Part shown: piece after piece, positions 8,551 to 17,380 of the stretch
Numbering within the stretch: the first letter of the stretch is position 1
Layout: each line of letters starts with the position of its first letter
Assembly (NCBI GenBank): GCA_041161475.1
Contig: JBEAUL010000075.1
Span: 1 to 55,005, forward strand
DNA from: JBEAUL01 sp041161475
Lineage (GTDB): Bacteria > Pseudomonadota > Gammaproteobacteria > UBA6186 > Azoamicaceae
Direction of reading: 5' to 3'
Length of the DNA: 55,005 bases
Position numbers and translations under genes: made by a program
The notes under the pieces: generated by a model
Database searches by the model: none
The model's input: only the letters and a program-made list of their open reading frames with translations
Told to the model about the DNA's origin: nothing

Positions 8551-9626
8551 TGTGGTTATTTAATTATTTAGGGGGTTATTATCGGGCTTTTAACGTCGTT
8601 CAATATATTACCCTTCGTACCGCTTTGGCCATTATTACGGCTTTACTGATCGCCTTGCTGGTTGGGCCTGCGATGATTCGATGGCTATCTCGTTACAAAG
8701 TGGGCCAAGTTGTGCGGACAGATGGTCCACAAGGGCATTTAAGTAAGGCGGGTACCCCCACAATGGGCGGTGCATTAATTCTAGTGTCTGTATTTGGTAC
8801 GACATTGTTGTGGGGAAATTTAAATAATACCTATGTTTGGATAGTCATGGCGGTCACCTTAGGTTTTGGTTGTATTGGTTTTGTAGACGATTATCGAAAA
8901 TTGGTTTTAAAAAATGCTAAAGGGATGCCTGGTCGTTGGAAATATTTTTGGCAATCGGTTTTAGGGCTTATTTTGGCAGTTTATTTATATATGCAGGCGA
9001 CCGATCCGGTGCAAACAGCCCTGTTAATACCCTTTTTTAAACAATGGAGCATCCCTTTAGGGATGGGTTTTATTATACTTACCTACTTCGTTGTGGTGGG
9101 TTGTAGCAATGCCGTCAATTTAACCGATGGACTTGATGGCCTGGCTATTATGCCTACGGTTTTAATTGCCGGTGCATTGGGTATTTTTGCCTATGTAACA
9201 GGACATATTAAATTTGCGGAATATTTGGCAGTGCCTTACATTCCAGGTATTCAAGAGCTGACGGTGGTGTGTGGTTCTCTGGTGGGTGCTGGACTCGGAT
9301 TTTTATGGTTTAACACGTATCCAGCCCAAGTATTTATGGGTGATGTAGGTTCCCTTGGGTTGGGCGCGGCGCTGGGTACGATTGCCGTGTTGGTTCGACA
9401 AGAATTGGTTTTATTTGTGATGGGAGGGGTCTTTGTTATTGAGACTGTATCTGTTATTTTACAAGTGTTGTCCTTTAAATTCACTGGACAACGCATTTTT
9501 AGAATGGCGCCGATTCATCATCACTTTGAACTGAAAGGATGGCCAGAACCACGGGTTATCGTGCGTTTTTGGATTATTACCGTTGTTTTAGTGTTGGTTG
9601 GCTTGTCTACGCTAAAATTACGTTAA
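8544..9626 (+). CDS. mraY: Phospho-MurNAc-pentapeptide transferase MraY
   Basis: MraY transfers phospho-MurNAc-pentapeptide to undecaprenyl phosphate, forming lipid I at the inner membrane. At 360 residues it has the family length and about ten hydrophobic segments. The catalytic acidic motifs VDDYRK and NLTDGLDGL and the C-terminal PIHHHFE histidine motif are all present. The ATG overlaps the end of murF. Confidence 0.97.
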   Translation: MLVWLFNYLGGYYRAFNVVQYITLRTALAIITALLIALLVGPAMIRWLSRYKVGQVVRTDGPQGHLSKAGTPTMGGALILVSVFGTTLLWGNLNNTYVWIVMAVTLGFGCIGFVDDYRKLVLKNAKGMPGRWKYFWQSVLGLILAVYLYMQATDPVQTALLIPFFKQWSIPLGMGFIILTYFVVVGCSNAVNLTDGLDGLAIMPTVLIAGALGIFAYVTGHIKFAEYLAVPYIPGIQELTVVCGSLVGAGLGFLWFNTYPAQVFMGDVGSLGLGAALGTIAVLVRQELVLFVMGGVFVIETVSVILQVLSFKFTGQRIFRMAPIHHHFELKGWPEPRVIVRFWIITVVLVLVGLSTLKLR

Positions 9627-9646
9627 GCAAAGGATAAATACATAGC

Positions 9647-11026
9647 ATGGTAACTGTTGTCGTTGGGGCCGGTAAAACAGGATTATCCTGTATCCGATAT
9701 TTTAGGCGTTATCATCCAAGCCTTGCTTTACGTGTATTAGATTCACGTGAACATTGTCCAGGCATTGCCGACATAAAAAAACAGTATCCAGATATCCCGG
9801 TAATGTGTGGTCCTTTTGAGCCAAGGCATTTTGCAGATGCGCAACGCGTTGTTTTAAGCCCTGGTGTGCAACATTGGGCTGAAAAAATAAAAACATGGGT
9901 CGCACCCACTGTGTTGGTAACGGGTGATTTAGATCTGTTTGCTGAAGCCATTGTAGGGCATGGGATTGCAACCATTGGGGTAACCGGTTCTAACGGTAAA
10001 AGCACGGTCACAACCTTAGTTGGTGAAATATTGCGTGCGCAAGGAGAAGACTGTTTAGTTGGCGGTAATTTAGGCACGCCTGCCTTAGATTTACTGCCAG
10101 CACCAGGTGGCCCGTGGCCTCGCATTATTGTGCTCGAATTGTCTAGTTTTCAATTGGCGATTACGCAACAGTTGCCGCTCACGGTTGCCACAATACTCAA
10201 TTTAAGTCCCGATCATATTGATTATCACGGATCGGAAGCAGCGTATGCCGAAGCCAAAAGTCGCATTTTTCGAACAGCGGGTTATGCGGTTGTCAATAGA
10301 GATGCGCCCAATCTGACTCCGTATATTCCCCACGATATTCCCGAGATTCGATTTGGGCTGTCGAGCCCAGAAAAAGCAAGCGATTTTGGTTTAATAATGG
10401 ATGCGACGGGCGATACTTGGTTATGTCAAGGAAAAAAACGATTACTTAACGCCAATATCCTCCCCTTATCGGGAACGCATAATGTGGCGAATGTGTTGGC
10501 AGCGCTTGCCTTGGTTGCACGATTATCCCCCACAGGCCAGATAGAAAATATGGCAGGGGCAGTACATGGCGTGATGGCTTTTAAAGGCTTACCACACCGT
10601 TGTCAATGGGTACGCACTATAAACGGTGTGCCGTGGATTAATGACTCAAAAGGCACCAATGTGGGTGCAACAGAGCAAGCCTTGTACGGTTTGGGAAAGA
10701 GTATTCCAGGCAAATGGATTTTGATTGCCGGAGGAGACGGAAAGGGGGCTGATTTTTCAACTTTATTACCGGTATTACGGCAGTATGTAAAGGCCGTGAT
10801 TTTATTCGGTAAAGACAAAACAATCATGGAATCTGTTTTTAAAACCCTTGTACCTTGCTATCTCTGTGCTACCTTAGAAGAAGCCGTATCTTGTGCCCAT
10901 CGTTTGAGTAAAACCGGAGAAGGTGTATTGCTATCTCCTGCCTGTGCGAGTTTAGATATGTTCATAAATTACGAAGCGCGTGGTCATTTGTTTGTTGAAT
11001 ATGTAGAGGCTTTGCCGGAAAAATAA
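9647..11026 (+). CDS. murD: UDP-MurNAc-L-alanine:D-glutamate ligase MurD
   Basis: MurD adds D-glutamate to UDP-MurNAc-L-Ala. The 459 residues contain an N-terminal Rossmann domain (VVVGAGKTGLS), the ATP P-loop GVTGSNGKST (about 111-120), the LSPDHIDYHGS segment and the C-terminal NDSKGTN motif. It starts 20 nt after mraY. Confidence 0.97.
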   Translation: MVTVVVGAGKTGLSCIRYFRRYHPSLALRVLDSREHCPGIADIKKQYPDIPVMCGPFEPRHFADAQRVVLSPGVQHWAEKIKTWVAPTVLVTGDLDLFAEAIVGHGIATIGVTGSNGKSTVTTLVGEILRAQGEDCLVGGNLGTPALDLLPAPGGPWPRIIVLELSSFQLAITQQLPLTVATILNLSPDHIDYHGSEAAYAEAKSRIFRTAGYAVVNRDAPNLTPYIPHDIPEIRFGLSSPEKASDFGLIMDATGDTWLCQGKKRLLNANILPLSGTHNVANVLAALALVARLSPTGQIENMAGAVHGVMAFKGLPHRCQWVRTINGVPWINDSKGTNVGATEQALYGLGKSIPGKWILIAGGDGKGADFSTLLPVLRQYVKAVILFGKDKTIMESVFKTLVPCYLCATLEEAVSCAHRLSKTGEGVLLSPACASLDMFINYEARGHLFVEYVEALPEK

Positions 11027-11059
11027 TGACTACAAAAAACGCATCAAGGAGGATGTGGC

Positions 11060-12172
11060 ATGCAATACAATAAACTCGGATACGATGCATGGATTGCCAA
11101 TTGTCTTGTTGTCTTGCTCAGTTTGGGTTTTATTATGGTCGTCTCTGCCTCTTTACCTATTGCAGAAAATCGGCGCCTGTCTTTTGGATACTTTGCTTGG
11201 CATCAGGGTCTACATTTGTTCTTGGGAATGCTCGTTGCGATTGTCGTGAGCTATATTCCGATGCGATTTTGGCATCGAACCAGTAATATATGGCTGATGC
11301 TGTCTTTGTTTGGTTTATTTGTTTTACTCATACCGGGTGTTAGTCGTGAAATTAATGGCAGTATTCGTTGGTTATTTATTGGTCCTATTTCTATCCAAAT
11401 ATCCGATTGTGCCAAAATAGCCCTGATTCTGTATATGGCCAGCTATTTGGTGCGTCGTCATCAAGAAGTGAAAACACGATTATCCGGTTTTTTAAAACCG
11501 TTATTGGTATTAACTGCCTTTACGGGATTATTGTTGTTGGAGCCAGACTTTGGTGCAGCCGTTGTCATGATCAGCACGGTCATGGGGTTATTATTTTTAG
11601 GGGGTGTTCCCTTTATTCGTTTTTTCGTCTTGTTTGCTCTTGTGTTGTGTGGGCTTATTGTTTTATCTCTGGCTTCTCCTTATCGCATCGAGCGTTTAAC
11701 GTCCTTTTTAAATCCTTGGGCAGATCAGTTTAATTCAGGATATCAGCTTACCCAAGCCCTAATCGCTTTTGGGCGGGGCGGTTGGTTAGGCGTAGGTTTG
11801 GGCAGTAGTGTACAAAAATTATTGTATTTGCCTGAAGCACATACCGATTTTTTATTTGCTGTGTTGGCGGAAGAGTTGGGTTTGCTCGGGGGAGTGATCA
11901 CGCTATTGATATTTAGCATATTGGTTGGACGTATTTTTTGGTTAGGTAAGCAAGCCATTGTAAGACAACAAATATATTCGGCCTATGTGGCCTACGGTAT
12001 TGGTTTATGGCTCGGCTTGCAAACCTTAATCAGTGTGGGTGTGAATGTAGGATTATTTCCCACGAAAGGGCTCACACTCCCCTTTATGAGCTATGGGGGC
12101 AGTAGCATAGTGGTTTCTATGTTTGCCATCGGTTTATTATTGCGTATTGATTATGAAAAACGCTATTTGTAA
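11060..12172 (+). CDS. ftsW: Septal peptidoglycan polymerase FtsW
   Basis: FtsW is the SEDS-family glycosyltransferase that polymerises lipid II at the septum together with FtsI. The 370-residue protein has about ten membrane segments, the NGSIRW and HTDFLFAVLAEELGLLG loops and the C-terminal signature VNVGLFPTKGLTLPFMSYGGSS. A strong AAGGAGG sits just before the ATG. RodA is the close paralogue, but position after murD and the KGLTLP form favour FtsW. It ends the cluster here: murG, murC and later genes are not found downstream. Confidence 0.95.
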   Translation: MQYNKLGYDAWIANCLVVLLSLGFIMVVSASLPIAENRRLSFGYFAWHQGLHLFLGMLVAIVVSYIPMRFWHRTSNIWLMLSLFGLFVLLIPGVSREINGSIRWLFIGPISIQISDCAKIALILYMASYLVRRHQEVKTRLSGFLKPLLVLTAFTGLLLLEPDFGAAVVMISTVMGLLFLGGVPFIRFFVLFALVLCGLIVLSLASPYRIERLTSFLNPWADQFNSGYQLTQALIAFGRGGWLGVGLGSSVQKLLYLPEAHTDFLFAVLAEELGLLGGVITLLIFSILVGRIFWLGKQAIVRQQIYSAYVAYGIGLWLGLQTLISVGVNVGLFPTKGLTLPFMSYGGSSIVVSMFAIGLLLRIDYEKRYL

Positions 12173-12182
12173 ACGGTTTCAC

Positions 12183-12716
12183 CTACAGTAAGCCACAGGT
12201 ATCGATAAATAATTTGGCTTCTTCATCGAGCTCATCACTGGATTGTTCAGCTGTGTTTTTCTCTATGTATGTGTTTGCTTTGTGTTGATTGTAAAGGGGT
12301 AGAATAGGTTTTTGTTGCGTTGCGTAATGGCGCATTACCACGGGTGAGGATTCTAGCACGCTGATAATCGCCCTTGCCATTTCTTTGTTTGTTTTAGGGA
12401 CAGTACCTAAGTAATAAAGAGGCGGCTGTTTAGCATCGTGTTTATTGTATGCAGTGGTGGCTGTATCGTATGACTCCGTTTCGGAATCAGATTCGTCTAA
12501 AGCATCATAATCATATAAGCTATTGTCATTGATTTGACTTGCATACGATATAATTTCCTCAACATGTAGTTTGTGTTGGTTTTTTGTTAAAAAAGCGTTC
12601 AAGGCAGTAGAGCCTTGTAAATAAGCCCTGACAATTTTTTTATACATGTGCCAAGGACGACCATAATGCGCATCGATGTACGTCTCTTTAGCCGTGTTAT
12701 TGAGATTGGCTTTCAT
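12183..12716 (-). CDS. Acidic hypothetical protein, third gene of a toxin-antitoxin-like operon
   Basis: The 177-residue product matches no family I recognise. It has a central acidic, probably disordered stretch (about 75-95, alternating Asp, Glu, Ser, Thr and Tyr) and an acidic C-terminus; there is no signal peptide or membrane segment. It is likely translated: AAGGAAGGA lies 5 nt before its ATG, and that site is inside the end of the toxin-like gene, which it overlaps by 20 nt. The acidic nature suits a basic protein partner, but a function cannot be assigned. Confidence 0.7.
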   Translation of the reverse strand: MKANLNNTAKETYIDAHYGRPWHMYKKIVRAYLQGSTALNAFLTKNQHKLHVEEIISYASQINDNSLYDYDALDESDSETESYDTATTAYNKHDAKQPPLYYLGTVPKTNKEMARAIISVLESSPVVMRHYATQQKPILPLYNQHKANTYIEKNTAEQSSDELDEEAKLFIDTCGLL

Positions 12717-13002
12717 TGTGTCCTTCCTTGGATATTGTGAGTAATTTTTTTGTTGCTTTACGACTTGGGTACACAGTTTTTAAAAAAATAGAACCATCTG
12801 ATTCTACGATATAAGGCACGAGATAAACCTTGTCTAGGCATTGTACATGAAAAATTTTTTGTTTCGGGTAGAGCGTTTGATTGTGGTGATAAGTAATCTG
12901 TAACAACTTTCCATTTTCGATTTCTTCTATAATTTGATCGAATCCAATACCTCGCTCTCTTAGTAGTAATGCATTTTTTTCTGGATTATATCTAAAATGC
13001 AT
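12697..13002 (-). CDS. BrnT-like toxin of a type II toxin-antitoxin pair
   Basis: The 101-residue product has the BrnT-type layout: an N-terminal NPEKNALLLRERGIGFDQI, a central run of beta strands (KQKIFHVQCLDKVYLVPYIV) and the C-terminal YPSRKATKK motif. BrnT proteins are RelE-fold ribonucleases that act on mRNA. It starts 3 nt after the antitoxin stop without a clear ribosome site of its own, implying coupled translation. The order antitoxin-first is the reverse of classical brnT-brnA. Toxicity is inferred from family resemblance only. Confidence 0.75.
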   Translation of the reverse strand: MHFRYNPEKNALLLRERGIGFDQIIEEIENGKLLQITYHHNQTLYPKQKIFHVQCLDKVYLVPYIVESDGSIFLKTVYPSRKATKKLLTISKEGHNESQSQ

Positions 13003-13005
13003 CTT

Positions 13006-13269
13006 TTATATACCGCGTGTGGCATCTCTATGGATTAAAATATTTATGTAAGTCTGGTATGGAATACCTAACTTAGAAGCTTTTAATCGAATGACTTCTA
13101 AATCTGTTTCATGCACACGTAATGTGATAGATTTTTTTCGTTTAGAATGAAATTCAGCAGCTTGTTGTACTGCATAGATTTCTTCCTTCATATTTTCTAC
13201 AGGAGGCAGTTCTTCAAAATGATTTTCTATGTCTTGTTCAAATTCGTCTAAGAGTATTTTTTTTGGCAT
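13006..13269 (-). CDS. Ribbon-helix-helix (CopG/BrnA-like) antitoxin
   Basis: The C-terminal half (KKSITLRVHETDLEVIRLKA, then GIPYQTYINILIH) is a ribbon-helix-helix DNA-binding domain as in CopG/BrnA antitoxins. The acidic N-terminal half (about 1-45) would wrap the toxin. I place the start at the second ATG (13269), which has a GGA about 9 nt upstream; the first ATG (13278) directly abuts that GGA. The protein would repress its own promoter through the inverted repeat at 13301-13316. Confidence 0.75.
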   Translation of the reverse strand: MPKKILLDEFEQDIENHFEELPPVENMKEEIYAVQQAAEFHSKRKKSITLRVHETDLEVIRLKASKLGIPYQTYINILIHRDATRGI

Positions 13270-13300
13270 GCTTAGCATTCCTTTTTTAGAACATATATTC

Positions 13301-13316
13301 TTGTAAAGTATTACAA
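13301..13316 (-). promoter_or_regulatory. Inverted-repeat operator of the toxin-antitoxin operon
   Basis: TTGTAA (13301-13306), AGTA, TTACAA (13311-13316): a perfect 6-bp inverted repeat with a 4-bp centre covering the -10 element of the antitoxin promoter. That is where a ribbon-helix-helix dimer would be expected to autorepress. Confidence 0.5.
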
Positions 13317-13334
13317 ATGTACATACTTTGTCAA
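13305..13334 (-). promoter_or_regulatory. Promoter of the toxin-antitoxin operon
   Basis: Minus-strand TTGACA (13329-13334), an 18-bp spacer and TACTTT (13305-13310). The -35 element lies inside the last codons of lnt, so the operon has its own promoter and need not depend on lnt transcription. Confidence 0.55.
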
Positions 13335-14857
13335 TTATTTTTCCGATATTGCATGATTCCTTGTAGTAAAACAGTGAGTATACAAAAACCCATCAAAGGC
13401 CATAAACCAATCTTATTCCAAGGGGTTTGGCCTGAAAAACCCACAACCGATTGGGTGAGACTGGTTTGAATGAATTGAGGTGTTTTTTGAGTGATTTTGC
13501 CTTTTTCATTGATAAAAGCAGAAATGCCGCTGGTTGTGGCGCGCAACAAGGGTTTTCCATTTTCGAGACTGCGCATGCGTGCAATTTGTAAATGTTGATG
13601 TGGCCCGAAAGAGTCGCCAAACCATCCATCTTCACTGATGTTCAGCAATACATTTGCCGTAGCGCTAGCGCGACGCACCGTATCTGCAAAAGCGATTTCA
13701 TAACAAATAAAGGGTGCTACTGCCCATTTTCCTAAGGTTAACGGTTTGCTTGCTGATGCGTTTGGAATAAAATCTGACATGGGTAAATCAAAAAAATGAA
13801 TCAATCCGCGCAGTTGCTTTTCGAAAGGCACGTATTCACCAAAAGGAACCAAGTGGGTTTTGTGGTACAGTTGCTTGTCTGTGCCTACTGCAATCAGGCT
13901 GTTGTAATAATGTTGATCGGGCGTTTCGATGGGAATACCCATTACCCAGGTTTGTTTTCGTGCTTGGGCCTGCTTTGTAAAGAAGTCTATAACGGGCTGT
14001 GCTTCTGGTAGGGGTATGTTTACCGCATTTTCAGGCCATATCACAATGTTAGATTGGGTGAGTGGGCGTGTCATCTGAAAGTAGAGGGCATAACTTTGTA
14101 AGGTGGCATGCATGCCCACCTTGGGTTCAGGAAATTTTTCATCGGGTCGTAAATTCCCTTGTACCAAAGACACCGTATAGTCCAGAGCATCATTGGCTTG
14201 GGTCCAAGGCTGTTGTTGTAAAACAGACCCTATGCTGTAGATAGCGCAGAAAAGGCTGCCAATGGTTAGCCAGCCCATCAACCGGCGTTGTTTTGGCAAT
14301 CGTAGGCCGTAAATCAACAGTCCACCCAAAAAACAGGTGATCCAAGAAACCAAATAAACGCTACCCAAGGGGGCGTACCCCCCTAAGGGAGTATCGGTTT
14401 GGCTGTATCCCAACAACAGCCACGGGAAGCCCGTTCCAAGACTGCTACGGAGCCATTCTAACAAGACCCAGGCAGAAGGAAAGAAAAGATAGGTAAAGGG
14501 GCTTTTGCGTGAAAATCGGTGGCATTTTTGAAATAAAAAGCCCAAAATAAGGAAACCAAGGCTTAAAAACAAAATAAAACACAGGGTAATGAATCCAGCC
14601 AGGAGAATTGGGGCTTGTCCAAAGGTATGAATACTGACAAAAATCCAGGAAACGCCTACGCCAAAGGTGCCAATCCCATAATAAAATCCTAGTTTCAAGG
14701 TAGAAGACTTGCTATTAGTTTCTTGTAGACCCCATAATAAGAAGGCAGGGGATAACAACGCAAGCGGTGCCCACTGAAAAGGTGCGAAGGCCAATGGTAA
14801 CAGACTACCGGCCAGAAGAGCGATACATTGAATTTTTTGGGTAATATTGAGTTGCAT
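13331..14857 (-). CDS. lnt: Apolipoprotein N-acyltransferase Lnt
   Basis: Lnt adds the third acyl chain to the N-terminal cysteine of lipoproteins in the inner membrane. From the chosen ATG (MQLNITQK) the product is 508 residues: about seven membrane segments, then a nitrilase-like periplasmic domain with the catalytic triad context WPENAV (Glu), HKTHLVPFGEYVP (Lys) and FICYEIAF (Cys). A start 45 nt further out would add residues overlapping rimK and is less likely. In many relatives lnt follows corC; here it sits on the far side of rimK, tRNA-Met and miaB. Confidence 0.95.
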   Translation of the reverse strand: MQLNITQKIQCIALLAGSLLPLAFAPFQWAPLALLSPAFLLWGLQETNSKSSTLKLGFYYGIGTFGVGVSWIFVSIHTFGQAPILLAGFITLCFILFLSLGFLILGFLFQKCHRFSRKSPFTYLFFPSAWVLLEWLRSSLGTGFPWLLLGYSQTDTPLGGYAPLGSVYLVSWITCFLGGLLIYGLRLPKQRRLMGWLTIGSLFCAIYSIGSVLQQQPWTQANDALDYTVSLVQGNLRPDEKFPEPKVGMHATLQSYALYFQMTRPLTQSNIVIWPENAVNIPLPEAQPVIDFFTKQAQARKQTWVMGIPIETPDQHYYNSLIAVGTDKQLYHKTHLVPFGEYVPFEKQLRGLIHFFDLPMSDFIPNASASKPLTLGKWAVAPFICYEIAFADTVRRASATANVLLNISEDGWFGDSFGPHQHLQIARMRSLENGKPLLRATTSGISAFINEKGKITQKTPQFIQTSLTQSVVGFSGQTPWNKIGLWPLMGFCILTVLLQGIMQYRKNN

Positions 14858-15761
14858 GAAAATTGCTATCCTATCGAGACAACAGAAATTATACTCTACC
14901 ATGCGTTTGGTCGAAGCCGCTACGCAACGAGGGCATGATGTTCAAGTCATAGATACTTTACGTTGCTATATGAACATTGCGGCGCACAAGCCATCGATTC
15001 ACTATAAGGGCCACCCCTTAGAAAAATTTGATGCGGTAATCCCACGTATTGGTGCCTCCATCACCTTTTATGGTACAGCCGTATTGCGACAATGCGAAAT
15101 GATGGGTATGTTCCCTTTAAATGAATCCGTGGCCATCTCGCGCTCCAGAGATAAATTGCGCTCGTTACAACTGTTGGCCAGAAAAGGGATTGGTTTACCG
15201 ATTACGGGGTTTGCGCATACACCCGATGATAGCCAAGATTTAATTCGTTTGGTTGGCGGTAGCCCTTTGGTTATCAAGCTGTTAGAGGGCACGCAGGGTA
15301 TGGGGGTTGTGTTGGCCGAAACCCGCAAAGCAGCAGAAAGCGTGATAGACGCGTTTGCTGGTCTAAAAGTGAATATTTTGGTGCAAGAGTTTATCAAAGA
15401 AGCTGAGTGTAGCGACATTCGTTGCTTTGTCGTGGGCGGAAAAGTGATTGCCAGTATGAAACGTCAAGCGCCACCAGGAGAATTTCGTTCCAACTTACAC
15501 CGCGGTGGTGTGGGGGCTACCATCAAAATCACGCCAGAGGAACGCTCGATTGCGGTGCGGGCAGCACAGGTGATGGGCCTAAACGTGGCTGGAGTAGATA
15601 TTCTACGTTCTAATCATGGGCCAGTTGTGCTAGAGGTCAATTCTTCCCCTGGTTTAAAGGGGATTGAGCATACGACACATGTAGATGTCGCCGATAAAAT
15701 TATCGACTTTATCGAAAAAAATGCAAAACCTAATCATACCCGTACCAAAGGACGGGGCTAA
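14856..15761 (+). CDS. rimK: RimK-type ATP-grasp glutamate ligase
   Basis: RimK adds glutamate residues to the C-terminus of ribosomal protein S6 and makes poly-glutamate. The 301 residues begin MKIAILSRQQKLYSTMRL, almost the E. coli start, which fixes the ATG at 14856. The ATP-grasp core follows: GSPLVIKLLEGTQGMGVVLAE, the LVQEFIKEAECSDIRCFVVGG loop and the metal-binding DILRSNHGPVVLEVNSSPGLKGIE. Its start codon overlaps that of the divergent lnt by two bases, leaving no room for a conventional promoter between them. The natural substrate gene rpsF is 24 kb away in this window. Confidence 0.93.
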   Translation: MKIAILSRQQKLYSTMRLVEAATQRGHDVQVIDTLRCYMNIAAHKPSIHYKGHPLEKFDAVIPRIGASITFYGTAVLRQCEMMGMFPLNESVAISRSRDKLRSLQLLARKGIGLPITGFAHTPDDSQDLIRLVGGSPLVIKLLEGTQGMGVVLAETRKAAESVIDAFAGLKVNILVQEFIKEAECSDIRCFVVGGKVIASMKRQAPPGEFRSNLHRGGVGATIKITPEERSIAVRAAQVMGLNVAGVDILRSNHGPVVLEVNSSPGLKGIEHTTHVDVADKIIDFIEKNAKPNHTRTKGRG

Positions 15762-15786
15762 GTCATTGTATTTTTGCAAAATCGGG

Positions 15787-15814
15787 TTGTATATTTTTTC
15801 AAAATCAGTAGAAT
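15787..15814 (+). promoter_or_regulatory. Promoter of tRNA-Met
   Basis: TTGTAT (15787-15792), a 16-bp spacer and TAGAAT (15809-15814), about 70 nt before the tRNA. It probably also serves miaB, which starts 36 nt beyond the tRNA. Confidence 0.45.
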
Positions 15815-15887
15815 ACAGGAATACTTGGTTTTAATCTTTGGTTGATTAACTAAATTAATATTTTATCGCCAAGAAACAAAATCATTC

Positions 15888-15964
15888 GGCTATGTAGCTC
15901 AGCCGGTTAGAGCGCGGCACTCATAATGCTGAGGTCGGTGGTTCGAGTCCACCCATAGCCACCA
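15888..15964 (+). tRNA. tRNA-Met (CAU), elongator type
   Basis: A 77-nt cloverleaf with acceptor stem GGCTATG/CATAGCC, anticodon loop ACTCATAAT with CAU, T-loop GTTCGAGTC and an encoded CCA. The body resembles E. coli elongator Met tRNA (GGCTACGTAGCTCAG...). The initiator type is excluded because the 1-72 pair is normal; the lysidine Ile(CAU) type is less likely from the acceptor and anticodon-stem sequence. Confidence 0.95.
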
Positions 15965-16000
15965 CGTACTTTTCCCGAGATATTATAAAAAAACAGGCTT

Positions 16001-17380
16001 GTGTCGATTTATATGGAAAATGCCCTTGCTGTACAGGCTTCCTTGCCACTGAGTACGCTTAAAACCCTTTATATCAAAACATTTGGTTGCCAAATGAATG
16101 AATACGATTCCAATCGTATGGTGGATTTGCTTAAAAAAACGCATGGACTCACCTTGGTTGATAATCCTGAGCTTGCAGACGTGCTAATACTCAATACCTG
16201 TTCTATTCGAGAAAAAGCCGAAGAAAAAGTTTTTTCAGAATTGGGGCGTTTGTATGGGTTTAAAAAGAAACGTCCTCATGTGGTTATTGGTGTTGGGGGA
16301 TGTGTTGGTAGTCAGGAAGGCGAAGTCATTCAAAAGCGCGCACCCTATGTTGATGTCGTCTTTGGTCCCCAAACCTTGCATCGTCTGCCTAATTTAATTA
16401 ATCAGGCAACCCGTACGCGCAGTCGTGTGGTAGATATCAGCTTTCCGGCAATAGAAAAATTTGATCAATTGCCTGCCCCAACAGCCACTGGCTCAGCAGC
16501 CTATGTTTCTATTATGGAAGGGTGTAGCAAGTACTGTACTTATTGTGTTGTGCCTTATACACGTGGTGAAGAGGTGAGCAGGCCCTTTGACGATGTGTTG
16601 CACGAAGTGTATACCTTGGCTCAGCAAGGTGTGCGAGACGTGATGTTACTGGGTCAGAATGTAAACGCCTATCGAGGTGTGAAACATGAGGGCGGTGTGG
16701 CTGATTTAGCCCTGTTAATTCGTTACATTGCAGAGATAGCAGGGATTGCGCATATCCGTTTTATGACTTCTCATCCGGTTGAATTTTCTGACAATTTAAT
16801 TGAAGCGTATCGCACGGTACCTAAGTTGGTCGATCATCTGCATTTACCGGTACAAAGTGGATCGGACAGAATTTTACGGCTAATGAAGCGCGGTCATACC
16901 GTGGCAGACTATGTTCGAAAAATAGAGCAGTTGCGTGCAGTGCGTCCGAATATTACCATTTCTTCTGATTTTATCGTAGGATTTCCAGGGGAAACAGAAG
17001 CCGATTTTGAGGCAACCCTGGATTTGGTTGAAAAACTTCAATTTGACCAATCCTTCAGTTTTATTTACAGCCCACGTCCTGGCACGCCTGCAGCACAGGT
17101 AACGGATGATGTCCCAGTTTCAGTGAAAAAAGAACGCCTACAGCGTTTGCAAGACAAATTAAATGCCCAAGCCTTGTCGTGGAGCGAAAAAATGCTGGGT
17201 TCCATCCAATCAGTGATTATCCAGGGGAAGGCGAGAAAGGACGAACACTACTGGATGGGCCGTACAGTCAGTAGTCGTGTGATTAACTTTCCCATGCGTG
17301 ATAACACGGCGGTGGGTGACTGTGTCACTGTCCGTGTGACTGCGGTGACGGGTAAGACCTTGCGCGGAGAGATTGTTTAA
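16001..17380 (+). CDS. miaB: tRNA-2-methylthio-N6-dimethylallyladenosine synthase MiaB
   Basis: MiaB is a radical-SAM enzyme that adds the methylthio group at A37 of tRNAs reading UNN codons. The N-terminal cluster cysteines are Cys30 (FGCQMNEYDS), Cys67 (NTCSIREKA) and Cys101 (GGCVGSQEG). The radical-SAM CxxxCxxC is Cys175/179/182 (GCSKYCTYC), and a C-terminal TRAM domain follows. At 459 residues it is close to the family length. The start is either GTG at 16001, with a weak AGG nearby, or ATG at 16013; neither has a good ribosome site. Confidence 0.96.
   Translation: MSIYMENALAVQASLPLSTLKTLYIKTFGCQMNEYDSNRMVDLLKKTHGLTLVDNPELADVLILNTCSIREKAEEKVFSELGRLYGFKKKRPHVVIGVGGCVGSQEGEVIQKRAPYVDVVFGPQTLHRLPNLINQATRTRSRVVDISFPAIEKFDQLPAPTATGSAAYVSIMEGCSKYCTYCVVPYTRGEEVSRPFDDVLHEVYTLAQQGVRDVMLLGQNVNAYRGVKHEGGVADLALLIRYIAEIAGIAHIRFMTSHPVEFSDNLIEAYRTVPKLVDHLHLPVQSGSDRILRLMKRGHTVADYVRKIEQLRAVRPNITISSDFIVGFPGETEADFEATLDLVEKLQFDQSFSFIYSPRPGTPAAQVTDDVPVSVKKERLQRLQDKLNAQALSWSEKMLGSIQSVIIQGKARKDEHYWMGRTVSSRVINFPMRDNTAVGDCVTVRVTAVTGKTLRGEIV

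Noticed and set aside
9712..10125. A 137-codon minus-strand frame inside murD
   Set aside because: It lies wholly within a gene with intact motifs, and its composition is that of an antisense shadow.
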